A stretch of DNA of 11,856 nt from an uncultured Lysobacteraceae bacterium (GCA_946482565.1 CAMLSB010000051.1:1-11856); one strand, 5' to 3'; shown: positions 1 through 6,963, counted from the stretch's first letter. A program made the numbers and translations. Notes: generated by a model from the letters alone, not told the origin.

Positions 1-192
1 CTGCACGACCTCACGCGCGAGCCGGAGGCGATGACCCACCCGCAGGGCACGCAGCTGCGCATCTCGCGCCAGGAGCTGTCGCGCCTGGTCGGCTGCTCGC
101 GCGAGATGGCCGGCCGCGTGCTGAAGAAGCTCGAGGCCGACGGTTCGCTGCACGCGCACGGCAAGACCATCGTCCTGTACGGCACGCGCTGA
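1..192 (+). CDS. clp: Clp/CRP-family transcription regulator, C-terminal part (5' end outside window)
   Basis: Reading frame 1 is open from the first base to TGA at 190-192 and gives the last 63 residues of a CRP/FNR-family regulator. What is seen is the winged-helix DNA-binding end: a helix-turn-helix around window residues 22-45 with SREMAGRVLKKL as recognition helix, and the C-terminal HGKTIVLYGTR, nearly the same as the end of E. coli CRP. The Arg, Glu and Arg that contact DNA in CRP (R180, E181, R185) correspond to R34, E35 and R39 of this fragment. In Xanthomonas the orthologue Clp is a c-di-GMP-responsive global regulator of virulence and extracellular enzymes; in Pseudomonas the equivalent next to trpC is Vfr. 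The ligand-binding domain is outside the window, so whether this protein senses cAMP or c-di-GMP cannot be read here. The Clp assignment rests on the HTH sequence plus the neighbouring trp operon. Confidence 0.9.
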   Translation: MHDLTREPEAMTHPQGTQLRISRQELSRLVGCSREMAGRVLKKLEADGSLHAHGKTIVLYGTR

Positions 193-199
193 ACCGGGG

Positions 200-661
200 A
201 TGGAGCCGGTCGCCGCACGCGCCGCCGCCACCGCCCGGGTCCGCCCCGCGGCCACCGGCGACGCGAGCGACGTCGCGCGGCTGCTCGGCCACCTCGGTTA
301 TCCCTGCGAGGACCACGAAGCGGCCGAGCGCATCGCCGTGGTGATCGCCGACCGGCGCCAGCACCTGCTGCTGGCGGAACTCGACGGTGAAGCCTGCGGC
401 CTGGTCGCGCTGTACACGCTCTATTCGCTCGCCCACGGCAGCGAGCTGGCGCGGATCACCGCGCTGGTGGTCGCCCCCGAATGCGCGCGTTCCGGCATCG
501 GGCGACTGCTGTTGCGCGAGGTGGAGCAGCTGTCGCGTCGCCACGGCATCCATCGCATCGAGGTCACCAGCAACGCGCGCCGCGTGGATGCGCATGCGTT
601 CTACCGCGATTGCGGCTACAACGACGATTCGCGCCGCTTCGTGAAGATGCTCTGCGACTGA
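200..661 (+). CDS. GNAT-family N-acetyltransferase
   Basis: A 153-residue single-domain GNAT protein, expected to move an acetyl group from acetyl-CoA to an amine; the substrate cannot be told. The fold begins near residue 14 (VRPAATGDASDVARLL). The acetyl-CoA-binding motif A lies at about residues 85-105 (ITALVVAPE, then ARSGIGRLLL), followed by motif B with EVTSNARRVDAHAFYRDCGY at 121-140. The first position of the usual R/Q-x-x-G-x-G/A signature is Ala96 here, with Arg97 next to it, a small departure. The N-terminal part with HLGYP resembles the GNAT subgroup often annotated as aminoglycoside 6'-acetyltransferase-like, but resistance should not be assumed. It starts 7 bases after the clp stop, with only a weak G-rich ribosome site, so co-transcription and coupling with clp are likely. 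It converges with the HAD gene, with 34 bases between the two stops. Confidence 0.85.
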   Translation: MEPVAARAAATARVRPAATGDASDVARLLGHLGYPCEDHEAAERIAVVIADRRQHLLLAELDGEACGLVALYTLYSLAHGSELARITALVVAPECARSGIGRLLLREVEQLSRRHGIHRIEVTSNARRVDAHAFYRDCGYNDDSRRFVKMLCD

Positions 662-695
662 AGCGGCATCGCCGCAAGCCGCGACGAGGGTGGTG

Positions 696-1406
696 TCAGT
701 CCCGATCGCCGCCGCGCGATCCGCATCCCCAGTTCAGGATCGGCGTCCCTTCCGGAAGCGTCTTGCGGAAATACGCCACGCGCGACGGCTTCGGGTTCAC
801 CACCACCGGCTTGCGCGCGGCCTGCAGCAGCGGCAGGTCGGCGACGCTGTCCGAATACGCGATCTCGATGCGCTCGTAGCCGCGGTCCCAGATCATCCGC
901 ATCTTGTTGCGCGCATGGCAATGCTGCGTGGTGACGTAGCCGCCGAGGAAACGCTCGCCGAGGCTGCCGACGATCGGCAGGTCCTGGTGGGCGACGAAGT
1001 CGAGGATCGCGCGCGCCAGTTCCGGCGGCGCGCCGGTGGCGACGAGCACGCGATCGCCGGCGCCGCGATGGCGATGCAGCACCTCAAGCGCCCTCGGCAG
1101 CAGGCGCGCGCGGATCGACACGGCATTGGCGGCGACGTAGGCGTCGATCAGCGTCTCGATGGGGCGCGTTTCGCCGACGGTGGCGATCCAGAGGAAGCCG
1201 GAGATGCCCAGCCGCCGCGAAGGCAGCCACGCCACCAGCGGCAACAGCAGCGGCGCGGCGAGCAGCGCCAGCGCGCGTCGCCACCACGCGCGCTCGATCA
1301 GCCAGGAGACGAGGTGCGAACCCGAATCGCCGTCGTAGAGCGTGTGGTCGAAGTCGAAGACCACCAGCTGCCGGTAGGGCAGCGAGGTCTCGGCGAACGC
1401 GCTCAT
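696..1406 (-). CDS. HAD-IB family phosphatase, PgpC/YfhB-like
   Basis: A 236-residue HAD-superfamily subfamily IB hydrolase. Motif I is FDFDHT (nucleophile Asp18, acid/base Asp20), motif II is VATGA (Thr124), a Lys at about 168 fits motif III, and motif IV is [10 protein letters not shown] (Asp186, Asp190). A strongly hydrophobic stretch at about residues 45-60 in the cap region suggests membrane contact. This and the GGYVTT segment before motif III resemble E. coli PgpC (YfhB), which dephosphorylates phosphatidylglycerophosphate; serine phosphatase-like activity is the main alternative. ATG at 1404-1406 overlaps the trpC stop as ATGA, so it is probably translated by coupling as the last gene of the trp operon. 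No tryptophan-pathway step needs this enzyme, so the linkage is probably organisational. Catalytic residues look intact; the exact substrate is inference. Confidence 0.85.
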   Translation of the reverse strand: MSAFAETSLPYRQLVVFDFDHTLYDGDSGSHLVSWLIERAWWRRALALLAAPLLLPLVAWLPSRRLGISGFLWIATVGETRPIETLIDAYVAANAVSIRARLLPRALEVLHRHRGAGDRVLVATGAPPELARAILDFVAHQDLPIVGSLGERFLGGYVTTQHCHARNKMRMIWDRGYERIEIAYSDSVADLPLLQAARKPVVVNPKPSRVAYFRKTLPEGTPILNWGCGSRGGDRD

Positions 1407-2239
1407 GCCGGCGCCGCGCCCGGCGTTGCCGCGCTTGCCGAAAACAGCCGACGCAACGCGTCGCCCGGATCGGCTTCGCGCATGAAGGCTTCGCCGACCA
1501 GGAACGCGTCGATGCCCGCCTCGCGCAGCCGGTGAACGTCGGCGGGCGTGGCGATGCCGCTCTCGGAGACGAGCCGGCGCCCGGGCGGCAGCATCGCGTG
1601 CAGGCGGATCGAGGTATCGAGCGAGACCTCGAACGTGCGCAGGTCGCGGTTGTTCACGCCCATCAGCGGCGCGCGCCCGGCGACGGCGGGGACGCGCAGC
1701 GCGCGTTCCAGTTCGGCGGCGTCGTGCGATTCCACCAGCACGTCCATGCCCAGCGCCATCGCCTGCGCGGCGAGGTCGTGCAGGCGCGCGTCGTCGAGCG
1801 CGGCCACGATCAGCAGGATGCAGTCGGCGCCGATCGCGCGCGCCTCGACCACCTGGTACGGATCGATGGTGAAGTCCTTGCGCAGCACCGGCAGCGCGCA
1901 GGCGGCGCGTGCCTGCTGCAGGAAGGCCTCGCTGCCCTGGAAGAAATCGGCGTCGGTGAGCACCGACAGGCAGGCCGCGCCGCCCGCCTCGTAGCTGCGC
2001 GCGATCGCGGCGGGGTCGAAATCGGCGCGGATCACGCCCTTCGACGGGCTCGCCTTCTTCACCTCGGCGATGACGGCGGCGGCACCGGCCGCCACGCGCG
2101 CATCGAGCGCCGCGGCGAACCCGCGTGCCGGCGGCATTGCGGCAGCGCGCGCCCGGAGTTCGGCCTCCGGCACGCGCGTGCGTCGTTCGGCGACCTCCTC
2201 GCCCTTGCGCCGGAGGATGGTGTCCAGGATCGTGCTCAT
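1403..2239 (-). CDS. trpC: indole-3-glycerol-phosphate synthase
   Basis: TrpC closes the ring of carboxyphenylaminodeoxyribulose phosphate to give indole-3-glycerol phosphate, releasing CO2 and water. The 278-residue protein is a single TIM-barrel domain of normal length with no TrpF fusion. Visible family motifs are [12 protein letters not shown] (57-68; Glu59 and Lys61), VLRKDF (general acid Lys121), VLVESHD (general base Glu170), GVNNRDL (Asn196, Arg198) and VSESGIA (Glu226, Ser227), matching the catalytic set known from the Sulfolobus enzyme. The last roughly 10 residues are Ala/Pro-rich and look dispensable. ATG at 2237-2239 overlaps the ABM gene stop, and the TGA at 1403-1405 overlaps the HAD start, both as ATGA. 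TrpF, TrpB and TrpA are absent, as expected where trpFBA is a separate operon. Confidence 0.97.
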   Translation of the reverse strand: MSTILDTILRRKGEEVAERRTRVPEAELRARAAAMPPARGFAAALDARVAAGAAAVIAEVKKASPSKGVIRADFDPAAIARSYEAGGAACLSVLTDADFFQGSEAFLQQARAACALPVLRKDFTIDPYQVVEARAIGADCILLIVAALDDARLHDLAAQAMALGMDVLVESHDAAELERALRVPAVAGRAPLMGVNNRDLRTFEVSLDTSIRLHAMLPPGRRLVSESGIATPADVHRLREAGIDAFLVGEAFMREADPGDALRRLFSASAATPGAAPA

Positions 2240-2598
2240 GGCGTGCCCGCGCCGATGTCGTCGATGGGCCCCGAGTACGCGCGCTCGACTTTCGCGACGC
2301 GGACTTCGAAATGCCGGTACCAGAGCTTGCGCCCGCGGATGCGGATCGCCGCATGGTCCGCCTGGCGCTTCCAGGCCGCGATCGAGGCCTCGTCGCGCCA
2401 GTAGCTCACGGTGATGCCGAAGCCGTTCGCGTCGCGCGCGCTGTCCACGCCGAGGAAGCCGGGCTGCTTCGCGGCCAGTTCCACCATGCGGCGCGACGCC
2501 TCGGCGTAGCCGACGGGGTCCCATTCATTGCGGCGCGACGCGAAGATCACGGCGTAATACGGCGGTTCGGGGGTGCTGGCGAAGTCCTGCGCGTCCAT
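2236..2598 (-). CDS. antibiotic-biosynthesis-monooxygenase (ABM) fold protein
   Basis: A 120-residue protein of the ABM/YgiN dimeric alpha/beta-barrel fold. After a short variable N-terminus it shows the typical pattern: strand YYAVIFASR (14-22), helix [18 protein letters not shown] (31-48), strand [17 protein letters not shown] (51-67), helix [18 protein letters not shown] (69-86), and a last strand [19 protein letters not shown] proteins include small cofactor-free oxygenases, haem-degrading enzymes and many members of unknown role; no haem- or quinol-binding signature is obvious, so substrate and even catalysis are open. It lies between trpD and trpC, 31 bases after the trpD stop, and its TGA overlaps the trpC ATG, so it is built into the trp operon. 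ATG at 2596-2598 is the only usable start I see; no strong Shine-Dalgarno precedes it. Confidence 0.85.
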   Translation of the reverse strand: MDAQDFASTPEPPYYAVIFASRRNEWDPVGYAEASRRMVELAAKQPGFLGVDSARDANGFGITVSYWRDEASIAAWKRQADHAAIRIRGRKLWYRHFEVRVAKVERAYSGPIDDIGAGTP

Positions 2599-2629
2599 CG
2601 TGAGGGCGTGGGGGCGGGCTGTGCCGATT

Positions 2630-3727
2630 CTAAGCCGGAAACGCCCCGGGGGACGATCGACGCGTCGCCGCGACGAACGCATCCAGCCGGGCGCGCGCCG
2701 CGCCGCTGGCGATGGCGGCGCGCGCACGCGCGATGCCGTCGGCGATGGAGTCGGCGACCCCGGCCGCGTACAACGCGGCGCCGGAATTGAAGGCCACGAT
2801 CTCGCGCGGCAGGCCGGGCGTGTCGTCCAGCGCCGCCAGCAGCATCGCCTTCGACTCGGCGGCATCGGCCACGCGCAGGTTGCGCGTGTGGGCCATCGCA
2901 ATGCCGAAATCCTCGGGATGCACGTCGTATTCGCGCACCGCGCCGTCGCGCAGCTCGCCGACCAGCGTGGCCGCGCCGAGCGACAGCTCGTCCATGCCGT
3001 CCCGGCCCCAGACCACCAGCGCGCGCTCCGCGCCCAGCGCCTGCAGCACGCGGACCTGGATGCCGACGAGGTCGGGATGGAACACCCCCATCAGCGTCGC
3101 CGGCGCATCCGCCGGATTCGTGAGCGGCCCGAGGATGTTGAACAGCGTGCGCACGCCGAGCTCGCGCCGCACGGCCGCCACCGCCTTCATCGCCGGGTGG
3201 TGGATGGGCGCGTACATGAAGCCGATGCCGGTCTCGGCGAGGCAGCGCGCGACCTGTTCCGGCTGCAGCTCGATGTCGGCGCCCAGCGCCTCGAGCACGT
3301 CGGCGGCCCCGGATTTCGACGAGACGCTGCGGTTGCCGTGCTTGGCCACGCGCGCACCGGCCGCCGCGGCGACGAACATCGAAGCGGTGGAAATGTTGAA
3401 CGTGTGCGCCCCATCGCCACCGGTGCCGACGATGTCGACCAGGTGCGCGCGATCGGCGACCTCGACAGGCCGCGCGAATTCGCGCAGCACCGAGGCGGCG
3501 GCCGCGATCTCGCCCACCGTCTCCTTCTTCACCCGCAGCCCGGTGAGGATCGCCGCGGCCAGCAGCGGCGGCACCTCGCCGCGCATGATCGCGCGCATCA
3601 GGCCGACCATCTCGTCGTGGAAGATCTCGCGGTGCTCGATCGTGCGCTGCAGCGCCTCGCGCGGGTCGATCGACGCGGCCGCGACCGGCGCGCCTTCGTT
3701 GAGTGCGCCGCCCTTCGATGCGCTCAT
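2630..3727 (-). CDS. trpD: anthranilate phosphoribosyltransferase
   Basis: TrpD joins anthranilate to PRPP to form phosphoribosyl-anthranilate. The 365-residue protein has the helical N-terminal domain ([29 protein letters not shown]) and the nucleoside-phosphorylase-like catalytic domain. The PRPP loop GTGGDG is at 101-106, with NIST at 111-114, KHGNR at 129-133 and the metal-binding GRDGMDEL at 241-248. TrpG is a separate protein, so this is the unfused form. The first 18 or so residues (rich in Gly, Ala and Ser) precede the point where the family usually begins, near [12 protein letters not shown], so the protein may carry a short extra tail. The ATG at 3725-3727 is still preferred because it overlaps the trpG stop as ATGA. 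Stop TAG is at 2630-2632. Confidence 0.97.
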   Translation of the reverse strand: MSASKGGALNEGAPVAAASIDPREALQRTIEHREIFHDEMVGLMRAIMRGEVPPLLAAAILTGLRVKKETVGEIAAAASVLREFARPVEVADRAHLVDIVGTGGDGAHTFNISTASMFVAAAAGARVAKHGNRSVSSKSGAADVLEALGADIELQPEQVARCLAETGIGFMYAPIHHPAMKAVAAVRRELGVRTLFNILGPLTNPADAPATLMGVFHPDLVGIQVRVLQALGAERALVVWGRDGMDELSLGAATLVGELRDGAVREYDVHPEDFGIAMAHTRNLRVADAAESKAMLLAALDDTPGLPREIVAFNSGAALYAAGVADSIADGIARARAAIASGAARARLDAFVAATRRSSPGAFPA

Positions 3728-4317
3728 CGCGCCATGCTCCCGGTCTTCAGGAAATTACCGAGCAGCGCGTGGCCGTGCTCGGTGAGGATCGATTCGGGAT
3801 GGAACTGCACGCCGTGCACCGGATGCTCGCGGTGTCGCAGGCCCATGATCTCCTCGAGGCTGCCGTCCTCGTTCTCGGTCCAGGCGGTCACTTCGAGGCC
3901 TTCCGGCAACGCCGCCTTGTCGACGACGAGCGAGTGGTAGCGCGTGGCCTCGTAGCCGTCCGGCAGGCCGGCGAACACGCCCTCGCCCCGGTGCCGGATC
4001 GCCGAGGTCTTGCCATGCATGATCCGTCCCGCGCGGATGACCCTGCCGCCATAGGCCTGGCCGATCGCCTGGTGGCCGAGGCACACGCCGAGGATCGGGA
4101 TCGAAGGCCCGAGCTCGCGCACCACGTCGAGCGAGATGCCGGCCTCGTCCGGCGTGCACGGCCCCGGCGAAATCACGATGCGCTCCGGCGCGCGCGCCGC
4201 GACCTGCGCGACCGACAGCGCGTCGTTGCGCACCACCTCGACCTCCGCGCCCAGCGCCTGCAGGTACTGCACGAGGTTGAAGGTGAAACTGTCGTAGTTG
4301 TCGATCACCAGCAGCAC
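3724..4317 (-). CDS. trpG: anthranilate synthase glutamine amidotransferase component
   Basis: A class I glutamine amidotransferase of 197 residues that releases ammonia from glutamine for TrpE. It shows the N-terminal [18 protein letters not shown], the oxyanion-strand [12 protein letters not shown], the nucleophile elbow GVCLGHQ (Cys79) and the HGVQFHPES block (His173, Glu175) completing the triad. In many bacteria the same subunit also serves PabB in folate synthesis; no separate pabA is in view, so a shared role is possible. The start is GTG at 4315-4317, with GGAG five bases upstream (complement of 4323-4326) and the conserved family N-terminus beginning at once after it. It opens the operon trpG-trpD-ABM-trpC-HAD and shares an ATGA overlap with trpD. 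Confidence 0.97.
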   Translation of the reverse strand: MLLVIDNYDSFTFNLVQYLQALGAEVEVVRNDALSVAQVAARAPERIVISPGPCTPDEAGISLDVVRELGPSIPILGVCLGHQAIGQAYGGRVIRAGRIMHGKTSAIRHRGEGVFAGLPDGYEATRYHSLVVDKAALPEGLEVTAWTENEDGSLEEIMGLRHREHPVHGVQFHPESILTEHGHALLGNFLKTGSMAR

Positions 4318-4356
4318 GACGGCTCCGGGCGGCCGTGCCGCGCGTGGGGAACCGGC

Positions 4357-4385
4357 ATTCTGGCGGCGCCCGCGCGCAGTGGCAA
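4357..4385 (-). promoter_or_regulatory. candidate sigma-70 promoter of the trpG operon
   Basis: On the minus strand TTGCCA (complement of 4380-4385) and CAGAAT (complement of 4357-4362) are separated by exactly 17 bases, matching the -35 consensus at five of six positions and the -10 at four of six. Transcription would begin near 4350, leaving about 33 bases before the GTG of trpG. That is too short for a leader peptide and attenuator. No terminator is seen between the upstream kinase stop (4411) and this site. Confidence 0.5.
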
Positions 4386-4410
4386 ACCGGCGCGGTGGAA
4401 AGGCTTGCGC

Positions 4411-5847
4411 TCAGGCGCGCGGCAGGCGGACGCCGACCCGCAGGCCGGGCGCGTTGTCCGCCAGCTCGATGCCGCCGCGGTGGTGGAGCACGATCGCGCG
4501 GACCAGGCTCAGCCCGAGGCCGGTGCCCGGCGTGCCGCGGTGCGCCTCCAGCCGCACGAAGCGGTCCTGCACCCGCATCCGGTCCGCCGGTGCGATGCCG
4601 GGGCCGCGATCGGAGACCTCGAGCCGGATGTCGCCGCCGTCCGCGGACAGGCCGAGCACGACCTCGCCACCGGCATCGCTGAACTTCACTGCATTGTCGA
4701 GCAGGTTGATGACGAGCTGGAACAGCTGGTCGGCATCGCCGCGCACCTGCATCGACGTCGCAGGCGAAGCCGCCGACGTCGATGCCGCGTCGCGCAGGGC
4801 GATGCCGCGCTCGGCGGCGATCGGCACGTACAGCTCCAGCGCGTCGCGGGCGACGGCGCCCAGGTCCACGACCGGCTGGTCGTCGGCCGGTGCCTGCGCC
4901 TCGATGCGCGCCAGCCGCAGCAGGGCCGAGAAGGACTGCAGCAGCTGGTCGGTCTCGGCGATGGCGGCGTCCAGTTCGGGGGCCGGCATGTCGTCGCCGC
5001 CGTCGCGGCCGCGACCGCCGTCGCGCAGCAGCTCCAGGCGGTTGCGCAGCCGCGTGAGCGGCGTGCGCAGGTCGTGCGCGATGTGGTCGGTGGCATGGCG
5101 CACGCCGTCGAGCAGTTCCTCGATGCGGTCGAGCATGGTGTTGAAGCGCAGCGATACGCGATCGAACGCGTCGTCGCTCCCGTCGGTACTGGCACGCAGG
5201 CCGAGCTCGCCGGCGGCGACGCGGCCGGCGGCGTGGTCGAGCCCACGCAGGCGCCGCGACACCCAGCGCGCCGCCGACAGGCCCACCAGCGCGCCGAGCA
5301 ATGCCGCCACCAGCAGCGCGGCGAGCGCCGTACGCAGCATCACCGCGAGGAAACGGTCGGTCGACCGCATCTTCAGGCCGGCCATCAACACGCTGCCGTC
5401 GGGCAGCTGCTGCATCCAGGCGACGACGCGGCCGCCGCCGTCGGCCGGCGGCATCCGGAATTCGAGCCAGCGGCCGCCGCCGACCTCGCGCGCGGCCTTG
5501 CCGCCACGTACCGCGTCGTCGCGCGGCTTGTCGCGGCGCGGCGGCAGGCGTGCGGGCGCGCCGACGATCGCGGCGCCGCGGGGGTCGAACAACGCGTACA
5601 CCGCATCCGCGTCGTTCGGATGCGCGAGGCGCGCGCGCAATTCGTCCGCGAGCGCACCGGCCCCGCCGTCGCGGTACAGCTCGGCGAGGCCCGCACCATC
5701 GGCGCTCACGACCTGGCGCGCGTCGCCCGCGATCAGCGCGGACACCGCGAGGTAGACACCGCCGCCGAGCAGGGCGAACCCGACCAGGAACGCGAGCGCG
5801 ACCGACACCGCGAGCCGCGCGCTGGTCGAGCGCACCAGCGGCGTCAT
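4411..5847 (-). CDS. two-component sensor histidine kinase (HAMP, HisKA, HATPase)
   Basis: A 478-residue inner-membrane sensor kinase. The first transmembrane helix is at about residues 12-38 and the second at about 166-190, enclosing a periplasmic domain of about 125 residues with no fold I recognise, rich in charged and Gly residues. A HAMP linker follows (about 190-242). The phospho-acceptor motif is AHDLRTPLTRLRNRLE with His258; the ATPase has N-box NLLDNAVKF (381-389), G1 DRGPGI (413-418) and G2 GTGLGLSL (441-448). All key residues are present, so it should autophosphorylate and pass phosphate to the regulator encoded upstream. ATG at 5845-5847 overlaps the regulator stop (ATGA). A low-complexity Ala/Ser/Thr stretch near 355-366 sits before the ATPase domain. 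The signal is unknown; metal, acid or envelope stress are guesses from OmpR-type relatives. Confidence 0.93.
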   Translation of the reverse strand: MTPLVRSTSARLAVSVALAFLVGFALLGGGVYLAVSALIAGDARQVVSADGAGLAELYRDGGAGALADELRARLAHPNDADAVYALFDPRGAAIVGAPARLPPRRDKPRDDAVRGGKAAREVGGGRWLEFRMPPADGGGRVVAWMQQLPDGSVLMAGLKMRSTDRFLAVMLRTALAALLVAALLGALVGLSAARWVSRRLRGLDHAAGRVAAGELGLRASTDGSDDAFDRVSLRFNTMLDRIEELLDGVRHATDHIAHDLRTPLTRLRNRLELLRDGGRGRDGGDDMPAPELDAAIAETDQLLQSFSALLRLARIEAQAPADDQPVVDLGAVARDALELYVPIAAERGIALRDAASTSAASPATSMQVRGDADQLFQLVINLLDNAVKFSDAGGEVVLGLSADGGDIRLEVSDRGPGIAPADRMRVQDRFVRLEAHRGTPGTGLGLSLVRAIVLHHRGGIELADNAPGLRVGVRLPRA

Positions 5848-6518
5848 GCGCCGAGCCGGTAGCCCGCGCCGCGCACGGTGTGCAGCAGCGGCGTGGCGAA
5901 GTCCTGGTCGATCTTCTGCCGCAGTCGGCTGATGTGGACGTCGATCACGTTGGTCTGCGGATCGAAGTGGTAGTCCCACACCGCCTCGAGCAGCATCGTG
6001 CGCGTGACCACGCGGTCGGCCTGGCGCATCAGGTATTCGAGCAGGCGGTATTCGCGCGGCTGCAGTTCGATGCGGCGGCCGGCGCGCACCGCTTCGCGGC
6101 GCAACAGGTCGAGCTCGAGGTCGGCGACGCGCAGGCGCACCGGCTCGGCGCCGCCACCCGCGCCGCGGCGCGCGAGGCTGTCGAGGCGCGCACTGAGTTC
6201 GGCGTAGGCGAAGGGCTTGGCGAGGTAGTCGTCGGCGCCGGCGCGCAGGCCTTCGACGCGATGATCGACCTCGCCCAGCGCGGTGAGCAGCAGCACCGGC
6301 GTGCGGTCGCCGGTGCCGCGCAGCGTGCGCAACACGGCCATGCCGTCGACCTGCGGCAGCATGCGGTCGAGGACGATGGCGTCGTAGCGTTCGGTGCCGG
6401 CCATGAACAGGCCGTCGCGGCCGTTGTCGGCCTGGTCGACGGCGTGGCCGTCCTCCTTCAGGCCCTTGGCGATGAAGGCGGCGGTGTGCGGGTCGTCTTC
6501 GACGAGCAGGATGCGCAT
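5844..6518 (-). CDS. OmpR/PhoB-family response regulator
   Basis: A 224-residue response regulator with a receiver domain (1 to about 115) and a winged-helix DNA-binding domain (about 127-222). The receiver has the acidic pocket Asp8-Asp9, phosphorylation site Asp51 in IVLDRMLPQ, Thr79 and Lys101 in LAKPF. The effector half shows LQPREYRLLEYLM, WDYHFDPQTNVIDVHISRLRQK in two adjoining blocks from 181, and the closing HTVRGAGYRLG. It probably acts as a dimer on direct repeats and controls envelope-related genes, perhaps including the small exported protein gene upstream. ATG at 6516-6518 is chosen because GGAG lies five bases before it and the receiver begins directly with MRILLVEDD; the longer open frame upstream lacks domain support. 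A terminator-like hairpin ends only about 20 bases before this start. Confidence 0.95.
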   Translation of the reverse strand: MRILLVEDDPHTAAFIAKGLKEDGHAVDQADNGRDGLFMAGTERYDAIVLDRMLPQVDGMAVLRTLRGTGDRTPVLLLTALGEVDHRVEGLRAGADDYLAKPFAYAELSARLDSLARRGAGGGAEPVRLRVADLELDLLRREAVRAGRRIELQPREYRLLEYLMRQADRVVTRTMLLEAVWDYHFDPQTNVIDVHISRLRQKIDQDFATPLLHTVRGAGYRLGA

Positions 6519-6537
6519 GCCGGCTCCAGGGACCCGC

Positions 6538-6576
6538 AAAAGGATACCCCCGCCGCCCTGGGGAGAACGGCGGGGG
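6538..6576 (-). terminator. intrinsic terminator/attenuator before the response regulator
   Basis: Read on the minus strand, CCCCCGCCG (complement of 6568-6576) pairs perfectly with CGGCGGGGG (complement of 6547-6555) around a 12-base loop, followed by TATCCTTTT down to 6538. This nine-pair GC stem plus T-rich tail has the form of a factor-independent terminator. It lies 67 bases after the stop of the small exported protein gene and about 20 bases before the response-regulator start, so it can end the first transcript and throttle expression of the two-component pair. Confidence 0.7.
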
Positions 6577-6585
6577 CAGTGGCAC

Positions 6586-6615
6586 GCGGCGCCCGGGATC
6601 CGCCCGGGGCGCCGC
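6586..6615 (-). repeat. strong GC hairpin downstream of the small exported protein gene
   Basis: GCGGCGCCCGGG at 6586-6597 pairs with CCCGGGGCGCCGC at 6603-6615, a 12-pair stem with one bulged base and a 5-base loop. It has no T-rich tail and sits between the small gene's stop and the terminator at 6538-6576. It may stabilise the 3' end of the short message or assist termination; this role is inferred. The pair symmetry means it would fold on either strand. Confidence 0.6.
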
Positions 6616-6642
6616 GCCTGACGCACGATCGACTGCGCGCGA

Positions 6643-6858
6643 TCAGCCGGCGGGCTTGGACGCGTCCTTCGCGGCGTCGGCCTTGGCGGCCGGCTTGGCG
6701 GCGGCCTTGTGCTTCCAGGCCTTCTTCATCGGCGCCTTGGCCGGCGCGGCCTTCGCGGCGGGCGCAGCGGGGGCGGCGGCGGGGGCGGACTGCGCGAACG
6801 CCGAGGTCGCGGCGACGGCGAGCGACGCGGCGAGGACGGTGGCGACGTACTTGTTCAT
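6643..6858 (-). CDS. small exported Ala/Lys-rich protein (acid-shock Asr-like composition)
   Basis: A 71-residue protein with a clear signal peptide: MNKYVATVLAAS, a hydrophobic Ala/Val core, and a predicted cut after SAFA at residue 22. The mature 49 residues are low complexity, with 23 Ala and 10 Lys, several Pro, only two acidic residues, and one aromatic patch KKAWKHK at 45-51; the product should be unstructured, basic and periplasmic. This composition resembles E. coli acid-shock protein Asr and other Ala/Lys/Pro-rich envelope proteins, but low complexity makes homology uncertain. The start at 6856-6858 is supported by AGGAG eight bases upstream (complement of 6867-6871) and by the signal peptide; the longer open frame upstream is untranslated leader. 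It precedes, on the same strand, a response regulator and kinase, with a terminator-like hairpin between. I cannot assign a molecular function. Confidence 0.82.
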   Translation of the reverse strand: MNKYVATVLAASLAVAATSAFAQSAPAAAPAAPAAKAAPAKAPMKKAWKHKAAAKPAAKADAAKDASKPAG

Positions 6859-6892
6859 TTCGACGGCTCCTGAAGGAAAGGGTGCCGTGGCA

Positions 6893-6924
6893 GGCGAGGC
6901 CGCCGCGACCACGACAGCCTCGCC
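6893..6924. repeat. perfect 8-bp inverted repeat in the leader of the small exported protein gene
   Basis: GGCGAGGC at 6893-6900 is the exact reverse complement of GCCTCGCC at 6917-6924, with a 16-base GC-rich loop between. It lies about 22 bases upstream of the AGGAG site of the small gene. It could be an RNA leader hairpin or an operator; in DNA this GC-rich a chance repeat of this size is also possible. Confidence 0.4.
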
Positions 6925-6963
6925 CCGCGCGGCTCGCGCCGCGATGGCCGGAACATGAAGGAA

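Noticed and set aside
200..661. Calling the GNAT protein an aminoglycoside-resistance enzyme.
   Set aside because: Only the general GNAT fold is visible; substrate specificity cannot be inferred and the first position of the CoA-loop signature is atypical.
663..675. GCGGC/GCCGC mini-hairpin between the convergent GNAT and HAD genes as a bidirectional terminator.
   Set aside because: The stem is five pairs with a 3-base loop and no T-run on either strand; short GC inverted repeats are common by chance here.
3703..5862. A 719-codon open frame on the plus strand across trpG and the histidine kinase.
   Set aside because: It is antisense to two well-supported genes, is rich in Arg, Ala, His and Gln with no domain, and is the expected by-product of high-GC coding DNA.
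5844..6626. Longer start for the response regulator (260 codons).
   Set aside because: The extra 36 residues would run through the terminator hairpin, have no homology features, and the ATG at 6518 has a good ribosome site and the receiver-domain start.
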